Under the pieces are notes generated by a model. It was not told where the DNA came from. It saw only the letters and a list, made by a program, of their open reading frames with translations, and made no database searches. Both the position numbers and the translations under genes were made by a program. 64,000 nt of DNA, taken from contig BPHK01000001.1 of the NCBI GenBank assembly GCA_026003495.1, positions 1-64,000 of the forward strand, in the 5' to 3' direction. Below, in pieces: positions 30,342-39,216 of the stretch (its first letter is position 1; every line of letters begins with the position of its first letter). The DNA comes from Candidatus Kapaibacterium sp. GTDB lineage: Bacteria; Bacteroidota; Ignavibacteria; Kapaibacteriales; NICIL-2.

Positions 30342-31682
30342 ATGCTTCAGGTTCCGATCCGCACCGTCTCGATTGTCACGCTCGGGTGCAGCAAGAACGC
30401 GGTTGATTCCGAAGTGCTTGCCGGCACACTTGCCCGTGCAGGGCTTGAGCTCGTCTCTGACCCTGAAGGTGCTGATGCAATCGTCATCAACACCTGCGGG
30501 TTCATCGCAGCTGCCAAAGAAGAAAGCGTCAACACGATATTGGAAGCAGTCGAGTTGAAAGCGGCCGGGCTAACTCGTGCTGTCGTCGTTGCCGGCTGCT
30601 TGGCTGAGCGGTACGGCGAGGAGCTACGCCAAGAGCTTCCGGAAGTTGATCTCATCGTCGGGACTGAGCAGTTCAGTGCAATCGCACGGTTTCTCTCGCC
30701 GGACCACAAATACACCCTCGTCGGCGAGCGCGTCCAGAGCACCCCACCGCACTTCGCCTACGTCAAGATTAGCGAAGGCTGCGACCATCCGTGTTCGTTC
30801 TGTGCAATTCCACTCATGCGTGGTCGGCATCGGAGCCGTCCTGAAACGGATATCGAGCAGGAGGTTCGACGCCTTGTCTCCAGTGGCGTCCGCGAGATCA
30901 TCCTCATCGGTCAGGACACGACGTACTACGGCTACGACCTCTACCGCAAGCGCACGATTGCAGACCTTCTGCGCCGCCTGCTCGACATCGAAGGTCTCCA
31001 GTGGCTCCGGATGCTCTATGCGTACCCGTCGCATTTCCCGCTGGAGGTGCTCGACGTCATGCGCGAGCGATCGAATATGTGCAAGTATCTCGACCTTCCA
31101 CTCCAGCACTGCTCGACGGACGTTCTCCGCTCCATGCGGCGCGGCATTACCCGCCGTGCGACTGAAGAGCTGATCGCTACAATCCGCGAGCGCGTTCCCG
31201 GCATTGCGCTGCGCACAACGTTCATCGTCGGCTACCCGAGCGAATCTGAGCGGCATTTCGACGAACTCTGTCGCTTCGTTGAGGAGCAACGCTTCGATCG
31301 GCTCGGTGTCTTCACCTACTCCCACGAGGATGGCACCTACGCCGAAATTTTGGGCGACCCAATCCCGGAGGAAGTCAAAATCGCGCGCCAGCAAACGCTC
31401 ATGGAGCTTCAGCGCGGGATTTCCTACCAGCGCAACCAAGCACTCATCGGCACAGCACTCCGCGCAGTTGTTGATGAAGCTCTCCCGAATGGCGAATATC
31501 GCTGCCGCACTGAAGCAGATGCCCCCGAGGTAGATTGTGAGCTCTACGTTACTGCACCGCAGAAGCTCTCCGTCGGTGACTTCATCACCGCCGAAATCAC
31601 CGATGCTGCCGAGTACGACCTTTTTGGAACCGTTCAATGTACCGAGGACACCGAGCGGGCAACCGCACCTGCAGCATCGTAG
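30342..31682 (+). CDS. rimO: Ribosomal protein S12 methylthiotransferase
   Basis: A 446-residue radical-SAM enzyme that adds a methylthio group to an Asp of ribosomal protein uS12. N-terminal UPF0004 domain with LGCSKNAVDSE, NTCGFI and AGCLAERYG (the three Cys of the auxiliary 4Fe-4S cluster), then the radical-SAM motif ISEGCDHPCSFCAIPLMRG (CxxxCxxC) and a C-terminal TRAM domain. The SxN spacing and CAIPxMRGxxRSR are diagnostic of RimO rather than MiaB. ATG at 30342; a GTG lies two codons upstream. Its end overlaps the next gene by 46 bases. Confidence 0.96.
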   Translation: MLQVPIRTVSIVTLGCSKNAVDSEVLAGTLARAGLELVSDPEGADAIVINTCGFIAAAKEESVNTILEAVELKAAGLTRAVVVAGCLAERYGEELRQELPEVDLIVGTEQFSAIARFLSPDHKYTLVGERVQSTPPHFAYVKISEGCDHPCSFCAIPLMRGRHRSRPETDIEQEVRRLVSSGVREIILIGQDTTYYGYDLYRKRTIADLLRRLLDIEGLQWLRMLYAYPSHFPLEVLDVMRERSNMCKYLDLPLQHCSTDVLRSMRRGITRRATEELIATIRERVPGIALRTTFIVGYPSESERHFDELCRFVEEQRFDRLGVFTYSHEDGTYAEILGDPIPEEVKIARQQTLMELQRGISYQRNQALIGTALRAVVDEALPNGEYRCRTEADAPEVDCELYVTAPQKLSVGDFITAEITDAAEYDLFGTVQCTEDTERATAPAAS

Positions 31683-32935
31683 CACTGGCTATCCTTGCTG
31701 CAGCGATTGCAGCAGCGCAGCCTTCGGGCGATGAGCTGCGCATGGCGACGATGTACGTTCGTGGTAGTGCGCCCGATTCCAGCCGGCTCGATGTGTACAC
31801 AGCACTGCCGTATCGCTCGATACAGTTTGCATCCAGCGGACGCGATTACGTCGGGAGCTACCGCCTTGCCATCACAATCCGCGATAGCACGGGGATGACG
31901 GTTGTCCACGAGCAATCGCTCGAGCGAACGCTGCGCGCTGGGGAGCGTCCAACCGCCTCGAGCGAAATGGAGGACATCACGCAATCGGTCTTTACCGTGC
32001 CGCCAGGCCGCTACCGCGTCGAGGTCTCGGCGACTGACCAGCTCTCCAGCCGCCAGTGGCGCACCGCGCAGCATGTGACGATCCCCGACTGGCGTCGGCA
32101 GCCGATCGGCATCAGCGGCATTCTTCTGGTCTCGCGCATCGAGGAACGAAACCGCCGCTACGTGCTTACGCCATACATCGGCAACGACATTGGCGCGCTC
32201 GGCGAGGGATTCTTCGCGTTCTTCGAAGTGTACTCCGGTCCAGAGCGCCCACTGCTGCTCCGCGCCCGCATTCTCGACAGCACTGCGACAGTGTATGCTA
32301 CAGTCTGGCAGAGTATCCGCACCGATAGCACCGGCACTGTACAGCACTTTATTCGTCTGGTGCCGCCTGTCGCTCGGATGCCGCAAGGGCAGTACATCAT
32401 CCGCGTCGAAGCTGCCACTGACACCGCAACTATTCTCGCAAGCGCCGAACGAAGCATCGAGCTGCGCTACGGCGTCTCCAGTAGCATCTTCAGCGACATC
32501 ACACGCGCAATCCGACAGCTCCGGTACATCGCAACGCAGGCAGAAATTGATTCGATGCTCGCCAAACCTACCGACGCCGAGCGCCGCGCTGCATTCGAAC
32601 AATTCTGGAAAGAACACGACCCCACGCCAGGCACACTCCGCAACGAAGCATTCGAGGAATACTACGCCCGCATCGAGTACGCAAACCGCAACTTCCGCTC
32701 CTACACCGAAGGCTGGCTCACCGACATGGGCATGGTGTACATCGTCCTCGGCGAGCCATCGAGCGTCGAACGCCGCGTCAATCCGTACGACAACCGCTCA
32801 ATCATCATCTGGACGTACACGCAGCTCAATCGCCGCTACATCTTCATTGACAACACTGGATTCGGCGACTACCGGCTGTCGCCTTCGACTCCGTTTTTCT
32901 TGAGCGAGAAGTACCGCTATCGCGGCGTGCAGTGA
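31637..32935 (+). CDS. GWxTD domain-containing secreted protein
   Basis: A 432-residue exported protein with a hydrophobic signal (IVALAILAAAIAAAQ, residues about 14-28). The C-terminal part has the family hallmark SYTEGWLTDMGMVYIVLGEP followed by a VWTY-like pattern (IIIWTYTQLNRRYIF). Domains of this type are frequent in Chlorobi, Ignavibacteria and relatives; their role is unknown. The gene starts inside the end of rimO in another frame (46-base overlap), so translation may be coupled. Confidence 0.85.
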   Translation: MYRGHRAGNRTCSIVALAILAAAIAAAQPSGDELRMATMYVRGSAPDSSRLDVYTALPYRSIQFASSGRDYVGSYRLAITIRDSTGMTVVHEQSLERTLRAGERPTASSEMEDITQSVFTVPPGRYRVEVSATDQLSSRQWRTAQHVTIPDWRRQPIGISGILLVSRIEERNRRYVLTPYIGNDIGALGEGFFAFFEVYSGPERPLLLRARILDSTATVYATVWQSIRTDSTGTVQHFIRLVPPVARMPQGQYIIRVEAATDTATILASAERSIELRYGVSSSIFSDITRAIRQLRYIATQAEIDSMLAKPTDAERRAAFEQFWKEHDPTPGTLRNEAFEEYYARIEYANRNFRSYTEGWLTDMGMVYIVLGEPSSVERRVNPYDNRSIIIWTYTQLNRRYIFIDNTGFGDYRLSPSTPFFLSEKYRYRGVQ

Positions 32936-32941
32936 TTTGCG

Positions 32942-34249
32942 TCAACTGCTCGGGGGTGACTCATCGCCGAGAAGGTGCAGCTTGACAAGCTCGATCGTTC
33001 GATCAGTTGCGCGTAAAATCACGGCGCGGTAGGGCGGAATTTCGAACGTCGCTCCAACGGGAGGAATCATCCCCGCACGTTGGAAAATCAAGCCGCCGAG
33101 TGTCTCGTAGTCCTCGCTTTCGGGAAGAGGAACGGGCAGGTACTCGTTGAGGTCGGCAATCGGGGTCGCAGCTTGGACGATGTAGTCGCTCCGTTGACGC
33201 TCAACTGGCGCGCGTTCTTCGTCGTACTCATCGCGGATTTCTCCGACAATCTCTTCGAGCACATCTTCGAGCGTGACAAGGCCAGCAGTACCGCCGAACT
33301 CATCAGTGACGATTGCCATATGCACCTGTTCCTGCTGAAAGCGGCGAAGCAAGCGGCTGAGCGGTTCTTCTTCACCGACAGTGATCACCGGACGGAGGAT
33401 GTCCTCCAGAATGATCAGGTGGCGCATGTGCACCAGCGAGAGCAGATCCTTTGTGTACACAATGCCGACGATGTCATCGAGTGTGCCTCGATAGACCGGC
33501 ATGCGGGAGTATCCTTCTTCGATGACGATGTCGAGGATACGGTCGGTCGGCATTCCAAGTTCGAGTGCTACAATGCGCCGGCGCGGGACCATGACGTGCC
33601 GTACCTGGCGCTGGCGGAATTCGAAAATGTTCTCGAGTAGTTCGTGATGCTCTGCTTCGAGAATGCCGCTCCGCTGGCTTTCCTCAAGTAGGTAGCGGAG
33701 CTCATCGGCGGAATGCAGCTCGCTTTCCTGTGCTGGGGAAATCCGAACAAGCCGCAGCACCACTTGCGCAAGTCCATTGAGTAGCCAGATCGCTGGTTTG
33801 AAGACAACGTAGAACGCGCGCATTGGGAGGGAAACCGCATACGCGACACGTTCGCTGTACTGGATTGCAAGCGATTTCGGCGCAAGCTCGCCGAGCACGA
33901 TGTGCAGCACTGTAATCGTGCCGAATGCAATTGGTAGCGAAATTCGATGGATGGCCTCCTGGGAAATGTGGATGCCCAGTATCTCGAGGGTAGCTGCGAT
34001 CATCCGCGCGACAACTGGCTCGCCAATCCATCCCAACCCAAGCGATGCAATCGTGATGCCCAGTTGCGTCGCCGACAGGTACCCATCGAGCTGCGCAATG
34101 ATTGAACGAACCAACCGCGCGAGCACGCTTCCTTCGCGCGCACGAACTTCGACATGTGACGAGCGCACCTTGACCAGTGCGAATTCAGCAGCAACGAAAA
34201 ATGCATTCAGACCAACCAGTGCAAGCGTGAGCAGGAGATCACCGACCAT
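32942..34249 (-). CDS. CNNM/CorC-type membrane protein with CBS pair (hemolysin C-like)
   Basis: About 435 residues. N-terminal DUF21 (CNNM) transmembrane domain with LALVGLNAFFVAAEFALVKV, ITIASLGLGWIGEP and GTITVLHIVLGELAPKS; a CBS pair (residues about 210-330, MVPRRRIVALE, GIVYTKDLLSL, AIVTDEFGGTAGLVTLEDVLEEIVGEI in part) and a C-terminal CorC/HlyC domain. Relatives take part in magnesium/cobalt efflux or homeostasis. The ATG at 34249 (MVGDLLLTLALVG) gives the normal start. It converges with the GWxTD gene six bases away. Confidence 0.93.
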   Translation of the reverse strand: MVGDLLLTLALVGLNAFFVAAEFALVKVRSSHVEVRAREGSVLARLVRSIIAQLDGYLSATQLGITIASLGLGWIGEPVVARMIAATLEILGIHISQEAIHRISLPIAFGTITVLHIVLGELAPKSLAIQYSERVAYAVSLPMRAFYVVFKPAIWLLNGLAQVVLRLVRISPAQESELHSADELRYLLEESQRSGILEAEHHELLENIFEFRQRQVRHVMVPRRRIVALELGMPTDRILDIVIEEGYSRMPVYRGTLDDIVGIVYTKDLLSLVHMRHLIILEDILRPVITVGEEEPLSRLLRRFQQEQVHMAIVTDEFGGTAGLVTLEDVLEEIVGEIRDEYDEERAPVERQRSDYIVQAATPIADLNEYLPVPLPESEDYETLGGLIFQRAGMIPPVGATFEIPPYRAVILRATDRTIELVKLHLLGDESPPSS

Positions 34250-34471
34250 CGAGCGGGAACTTCCAAGCAAGACGACCACGTGCAATATCGGAAACGCCGC
34301 TCTGTGCACACACCTGCACCGAATGTGCAGGCTCGCTCATCCCTTGCGCCAGGCTCTCTGTTTGATGGCAGAGTCCGCCCTTCTCTGCAGAGAGCAGTTC
34401 GTACGATAGGCGCGCACATGGCACGATGATTGCGACAAAAGCAAGAGATTATCGGACACGCGTACCCAAAC

Positions 34472-34763
34472 ATGAGGCACGGACGCCTTGTTCTGCTCGG
34501 AGTACTCGCAATGCTGGTGCTCGTCGGCATGGATGCCTTCGCCCAGCAACCAGGAGCTGCATTGCCGCTCCCGACGGTGACGATCGGCGTACAGCTGACC
34601 GATGCAACTGGTAAGCAACGTACCGCTCGTCGAGGATCCACCGCTTGCACGAGCGCTCTATGCATCCTGCGATATTGACGATGAAATTCCTGAGAACCTC
34701 TTCCGTGCTGTTCCGCGAGTACTGGCATTCGTGTATCGGTTGCGTTCGCACTCCCCCGCATGA
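34472..34763 (+). pseudogene. Small secreted protein, probably frameshifted
   Basis: MRHGRLVLLGVLAMLVLVG followed by MDAFAQQPG is a clean signal peptide, and the frame continues VTIGVQLTDATG. It then falls into an arginine-rich, unlikely tail that stops at 34678. One frame away, from about 34614, a better sequence reads NVPLVEDPPLARALYASCDI up to a stop at 34763. One lost base near 34614 would join the two into a 97-residue protein. I do not recognise the family. The region up to 35012 holds an AT-rich stretch that may be the promoter of the next gene. Confidence 0.4.
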
Positions 34764-35012
34764 GATTCCCCATCGCAATCCATTTCGGGGAATCTGTGCA
34801 TGTTCTGCGTCAACATCGATCACGCTGAGACATTCCATAGGAAACATGACCACCTTCAACAACCAGCATGTTCATTGCTCCACTCCCACTCGAAAGCTGG
34901 CTATCGGCTGTTTGCAGCTCCCCATTCGCATTGAAAAAGGGGATTTTTTTTGATCCTGCCCCATAAAAACTTTTTAAATTCGTCATAGGTATCATTCGCT
35001 AACAAGTCTAGC

Positions 35013-35498
35013 ATGAACTACTACATGTTCATCGTTGCGCTGTGCTTGCTTGGCAACGGAGTAGCTGCACAGCATCTCGAACGGAGCGTTTTGAGCAATG
35101 GAGCGGTTCGCGCCCGGGCGGAGCACGTCACCATCGCGGGGACGATCGGGCAGCCGATGATTGGCGTGTCGGCGAGCGTCTCCCATGGAGCGTTGCACGG
35201 GTTTTGGTATCATGGTGCACCGGGTGTTTTGACGGTCGAGCGGACGCATCCTGTTGCGGTGCGGATTACGCCACAGCCGGCAGTGATGAGCGCGACGGTA
35301 GAGGTTGGCTGCAGCGGGGAGGCGTCGGCGACGGTGCTGACGGTGCAGGGAAAGCGGTTGGCGGAGTTAGAGCTTGTGCCGAGCGTACGCGGACAAGCAG
35401 CAACGGTTGACTGTAGCGAGCTTGCCAGTGGTCTCTACCTGGTGCAGGTGCGGTGCCAGGGGCAGGAGATGTTCCTTCCGATGATGGTAGCAAAGTAA
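35013..35498 (+). CDS. Secreted protein with Bacteroidota-type C-terminal sorting-like domain
   Basis: A 161-residue protein. Signal MNYYMFIVALCLLGNGVAAQ, then SNGAVRARAEHVTIAGTIGQPMIG (quoted in parts), a motif common at the start of short Bacteroidota surface proteins, and a C-terminal strand-rich region TVLTVQGKRLAELELVPSV ... SGLYLVQVRCQGQEMFLPMMV similar to type IX secretion sorting domains. No enzymatic domain. It precedes the tail-fibre-like gene by about 30 bases and is likely in the same operon. An AT-rich run (TTTTTAAATTCG, about 34970) lies upstream. Confidence 0.65.
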   Translation: MNYYMFIVALCLLGNGVAAQHLERSVLSNGAVRARAEHVTIAGTIGQPMIGVSASVSHGALHGFWYHGAPGVLTVERTHPVAVRITPQPAVMSATVEVGCSGEASATVLTVQGKRLAELELVPSVRGQAATVDCSELASGLYLVQVRCQGQEMFLPMMVAK

Positions 35499-35529
35499 TT
35501 TCCTTATGTGTCACTATTTCGGAGTTCCC

Positions 35530-38166
35530 ATGCGTTGGTTTGCGATTGTTTTGGTGGTGAGTCTTGCGGCGGTCGCTTCGGCGCAGGTGCCGCGGGTGCT
35601 GTCGTACCAGGGCATTCTGACTGATCGCGATGGTCGGATATTGCCCGATGGAGAGTATCGGCTGACGATTCGGCTCTACGATCGGCTGGATGCGACCGAG
35701 CCGATCTACGTGGAGGAGCAGCGCGTTGCGGCGGTGCGCGGGGTGGTCAATGCGCTGATTGGGACGGTGGAGCCGTTGCCGGCGCGGTTGACGTTTGACC
35801 GGGTGTACTACGTTGGGATCAGCGTGGACGGTTCGGAGGAGCTACGGCCGCGGACGATGTTGACGGCGGTGCCGTATGCGTTGCGCTCGGAGAGCGCAGC
35901 GGTGGCGGATGTGGCGCGAGCACTTGCGCCGGAGGCGCTCAAAGGGGTGACGGTCCAGACGCGGCCGACCGGGCCGGCAGGTGGGGACTTGACCGGGACG
36001 TACCCGTACCCGTTGATTGGGCAGGGGAAAGTGACGACGGCCAAGATTGCCGGGGGAGCAGTGACGACCGAAAAGATCGCGGACCGGAACGTTACGGGGG
36101 CGAAGATCCACCAGATGGGAGCGACCAACGGGCAGGTTCTCACGTGGGTAGCAGGGACGGTGAACAATTGGAAGCCGACCGATCCCTCGGGATGGGCGTG
36201 GATGCTCAGTGGGAATGCGATCAGTGGGGGCGAGTTTTTGGGGACGACCAACAACAAGCCGCTGGTGATACGGACCAACAACACGGAGCGGCTGCGTGTG
36301 ACCAGTGGAGGCAACGTTGGGATTGGGACGACGAGTCCGGCGGCGACGTTGGATGTTGTTGGGACGGCGACGATTTCCAGCAATGCCAGTGTTGGGGGCA
36401 ATTTGAATGTGGCGGGCAATACGACGCTTGGGGATGCGGCAGCAGACCAGGTGGTGGTCAATGCCGGGGTGGTCCAGTTGGTCAACATTCCGGGCGGCTC
36501 AACGTCGACGGACGTATTGGTGCGGACCAGTACAGGGAGTATCGAGTACCGGCCGGCGTCAGGTTTGATTGGTGGGAATTTCTGGAGCCTGACGGGCAAT
36601 GGTGGGACCGATCCGAACACGAACTTTTTGGGGACGACCGATGCCCAACCGCTGGTGATTCGGGTGGATAACCAGGAGACGTTCCGCTTCAATGCGCCAG
36701 GATCGAGTGCTCCCAGTTGGAGCATCCATCGTGGTGGAGGGAATGCTCGGGGACTCCATGCAGTGGATTTGCAGAGTGCAAGGAGTGCTAACACTCAGGT
36801 AGCATCCGGTGATTACAGTGTCATTGGAGGTGGCTATCGAAACACTGCCTCTGGGTCCTACAGCACAGTCAGTGGTGGCGGGGAAAACACTGCCTCTGGG
36901 TACAGCAGCACAGTCAGTGGTGGCGAGATTAACACCGCCAGCGGCTATAGCAGCACGGTTAGCGGGGGCTCTGGTAACACCGCCAGCGGCTATATAAGCA
37001 CGGTAGGCGGGGGCCGGCAGAACATCGCCAGCAACAATCTCAGCACGGTCGGCGGGGGCAGGGAGAACACCGCCAGCGGTCCTGTCAGCACGGTCGGCGG
37101 GGGCTTTGGGAACACCGCCAGGGGCTATGCCAGCACGGTCGGCGGGGGCCAGCAGGACACCGCCAGCGGCGATTACAGCACGGTCGGCGGGGGCAGGGAG
37201 AACACCGCCATCGGCGATTACAGTGCGATACCGGGCGGGTCCTATCTCCGGGTGGGTCACCGCAGCTTTGGTTTCAGCGGGCAGACATCAACTACGCAGA
37301 CGAATTTGAGCAGTGCGAGCAACATTGCCGCGTTTGTGGATGTGGACCTGTGGCTCTACAACGTGCGCAATCAGGCCTCGCAGCTGCGCTTGTATGAGCC
37401 TTCGTCGGCGGGGACGAACTTTACGGCATTTCAGGCACAGGCACAGGCTGCAGACATCACGTACAGGTTGCCGGCGAGCTTGACGCCGGTGACGACGGTT
37501 GCAGCAGGGCTGCTGCAGACCGATGCCAGTGGGAATTTGTCGTGGGTGAGTCCGTCGAGTCTGGTGGTAGCGAATGCTTGGTCCCTGACGGGCAACAGCG
37601 GGACGAATCCGGCGACGCACTTTTTGGGCACAACCGACAACCAGCCGATAGTGATTCGCACAAATAACACCGAGTGGGTGCGGGTAACATCGACGGGGCA
37701 GGTTGGCATTGGTACGACAACGCCGACAGCGACGTTGGAGGTGAGAACGGCAGCCTCTTCGAGTGCTGTCTCTGTAGTCAATACCGGTGGCGGTCCTGGG
37801 ATCGTGATAGATAATTCCGGTCCTTCTACACCGGGACGCGCACTTGAGGTTGCAAATGGAGGAGGTGGGGTGAAGTTCTCATACGGTACAGTCAATGTAG
37901 TAAGCAACGCTGCAACAATCCCTGGTCACTACACCGCTGTTGTGGTGAACTCTGACAATAATACCACAAATGACAACATTACCCTGCCGACGAGTGCGGT
38001 TGATGGGCAGGTTCTCTATGTCCGTTACGTCAGGACAGGTGGCAGAAACAACGCTGTTTTTATTGGTGTCGGTGCAGATGGAGGGAATTATACGACGGTA
38101 GGTAATGCGCACCTCACATTTGTGTACATGGCAGGAGCGTGGCGGCTGATGAGCGTTCGGGAGTAA
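35530..38166 (+). CDS. Large surface/tail-fibre-like protein with YadA-type head repeats
   Basis: An 878-residue exported protein: signal peptide MRWFAIVLVVSLAAVASAQ, then VPRVLSYQGILTDRDGRIL, the start typical of Bacteroidota tail-fibre-like or cell-surface proteins. Segments (ALKGVTVQTRPTGPAGGDLTG, NNKPLVIRTNNTERLRVTSGG, GNVGIGTTSPAATLDV) are repeated later (NNQPIVIRTNNTEWVRVTSTG), and between them lie nine 15-residue repeats of YadA-head type (36802-37206). The end (YTTVGNAHLTFVYMAGAWRLM) is a glycine-rich strand. Such proteins are usually adhesins or appendage-like trimers. The start ATG is preceded by GGAG. Confidence 0.75.
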   Translation: MRWFAIVLVVSLAAVASAQVPRVLSYQGILTDRDGRILPDGEYRLTIRLYDRLDATEPIYVEEQRVAAVRGVVNALIGTVEPLPARLTFDRVYYVGISVDGSEELRPRTMLTAVPYALRSESAAVADVARALAPEALKGVTVQTRPTGPAGGDLTGTYPYPLIGQGKVTTAKIAGGAVTTEKIADRNVTGAKIHQMGATNGQVLTWVAGTVNNWKPTDPSGWAWMLSGNAISGGEFLGTTNNKPLVIRTNNTERLRVTSGGNVGIGTTSPAATLDVVGTATISSNASVGGNLNVAGNTTLGDAAADQVVVNAGVVQLVNIPGGSTSTDVLVRTSTGSIEYRPASGLIGGNFWSLTGNGGTDPNTNFLGTTDAQPLVIRVDNQETFRFNAPGSSAPSWSIHRGGGNARGLHAVDLQSARSANTQVASGDYSVIGGGYRNTASGSYSTVSGGGENTASGYSSTVSGGEINTASGYSSTVSGGSGNTASGYISTVGGGRQNIASNNLSTVGGGRENTASGPVSTVGGGFGNTARGYASTVGGGQQDTASGDYSTVGGGRENTAIGDYSAIPGGSYLRVGHRSFGFSGQTSTTQTNLSSASNIAAFVDVDLWLYNVRNQASQLRLYEPSSAGTNFTAFQAQAQAADITYRLPASLTPVTTVAAGLLQTDASGNLSWVSPSSLVVANAWSLTGNSGTNPATHFLGTTDNQPIVIRTNNTEWVRVTSTGQVGIGTTTPTATLEVRTAASSSAVSVVNTGGGPGIVIDNSGPSTPGRALEVANGGGGVKFSYGTVNVVSNAATIPGHYTAVVVNSDNNTTNDNITLPTSAVDGQVLYVRYVRTGGRNNAVFIGVGADGGNYTTVGNAHLTFVYMAGAWRLMSVRE
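36802..37206 (+). repeat. Nine 45-bp repeats coding a beta-roll
   Basis: Each unit encodes about ASGxYSTVSGGxxNT, for example ASGSYSTVSGGGENT and ASGYSSTVSGGEINT, with the later units changing to STVGGG. This is the left-handed beta-roll repeat of YadA-type trimeric adhesin heads. The DNA of adjacent units is similar but not identical (for example CACCGCCAGCGGC blocks recur), so the number of units could vary between strains by slippage. Confidence 0.88.
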
Positions 38167-38298
38167 TGGCGCTCTTCCGGTGTAGTATCAAGCATCGTTT
38201 CGGCACTCGACTACCTCATTCGTCGTTTGCAGTAAATGGTGTCCTTAGGGTGCCATAATTCCAGACAATTGGGCGATTAGAGAGTCGCTACAGAGACT

Positions 38299-38612
38299 CT
38301 AGTCTAGTGTAGCTGCCAGTACATTGCAGTAGGCTTGCATAAGGATATGCCAGGAAATACCATGAAAGCACAGAGAGCCGATGTTGCTCGAACTCAAGCT
38401 TTGGGTTTCGTATAGAGGATTACTTGAGGTGGGTGTGATGGTGACTCGATCGGCTCGTTGGGCGAGGTAGACGGTGCGTTGTGCTTGAAGCAGCACGCCG
38501 TCTGCTGTTGCCAAATTCAGCACGTAGAGGAGTCTACTCCATGTCTGCGTCTGTGCCGGTCTCGCAAACCACTGGCCATATACATAGCCTGACTGGCAGA
38601 ACTGCCAGTTGG
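38299..38612 (-). pseudogene. Possible relic of a secreted protein
   Basis: An open frame on the minus strand from about 38612 to the stop at 38299 reads NWQFCQSGYVYGQWFARPAQ, then VLNLATADGVLLQAQRTVYL. It has no clear start codon (an ATG-less upstream stop lies at about 38614), and I do not recognise a family. The 38167-38739 stretch holds no other gene that I can support; a weak hairpin (AGAGTC/GACTCT) at 38281-38300 is the only other structure seen. Confidence 0.25.
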
Positions 38613-38739
38613 AGATTCCTCACCTGGAGCGTGAGGTTCTCTGCACTGGTTTAGGCAGACAGCGTTCTCAGCTCTTTATGTCTGTGCAGCCTACCATTAG
38701 CCCAGCTGAGGATTAGCTCTATTTCATTTTACGACTTGC

Positions 38740-38997
38740 AAGCTCGGGGAGAACATCCCGAACCCGCACGATGGGACGACGGTGATTGCGTACTACGTAC
38801 CTCGGGATGTCGGCACGGCGGCGTTGGTGGTGCGGGATGGCGCGGGGCGACAGGTGCTCGAGTACGTACTCGAGGAGCGCGGGGTGGCAGGCCAGGTCAT
38901 CGTGCGGATGCGCGCGCTTGCCAGCGGTGTGTACGAGTACGGTGTGGTGCTCGACGGGCGTTTGGTGGCGACCAAGCAGATGCAGCTGGTGCGGTAG
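38740..38997 (+). pseudogene. C-terminal fragment of a tail-fibre-like surface protein
   Basis: The frame reads KLGENIPNPHDGTTVIAYYV and ends GVYEYGVVLDGRLVATKQM plus a few residues. This matches the typical C-terminal domain of Bacteroidota tail-fibre/S74-like surface proteins (LGxNxPNPxxxxTxI ... SGxYxYxLxxDGxxxxTKxM). No upstream domain is present, so it is the orphan end of a deleted gene, possibly a second copy related to the 35530 protein. An internal GTG at 38782 could start a short product, but function is unlikely. Confidence 0.6.
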
Positions 38998-39111
38998 GGT
39001 AGTCCGCTGCGATGGTGAACGAAGGAGCTCATGGTTATGCACTCCCCGCCAGTTTTGATTTGCTGGTTGCCGTTTGCTGAAGATGCGTGCCAGAGGCGGC
39101 GCACCCAGGAT

Positions 39112-39170
39112 GCCACTTGCTACTGGCCACTCACCACTCGCTACTCGCCACGCGCCGCTCGCTGCTCGCG
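39112..39170. repeat. Low-complexity tract of about 10-nt units
   Basis: A run of imperfect units such as CACTCGCTACTCGCCACGC (on the minus strand GAGTGGCGAGTAGCGAGTGG-like). It lies in the intergenic region between the surface-protein relic and the DUF1501 gene. No gene is supported here. Tracts of this type are seen in many GC-rich bacterial genomes and may fold into stems. Confidence 0.6.
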
Positions 39171-39216
39171 AAATAATTCCGCGCCCCCAGGGATTCGGCA
39201 CACTCCTTGCCACCGC

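Noticed and set aside
38281-38300. Short stem (AGAGTC/GACTCT) after the surface protein as a terminator
   Set aside because: The stem is only 6 bp with an 8-nt loop and there is no T-run; too weak to call.
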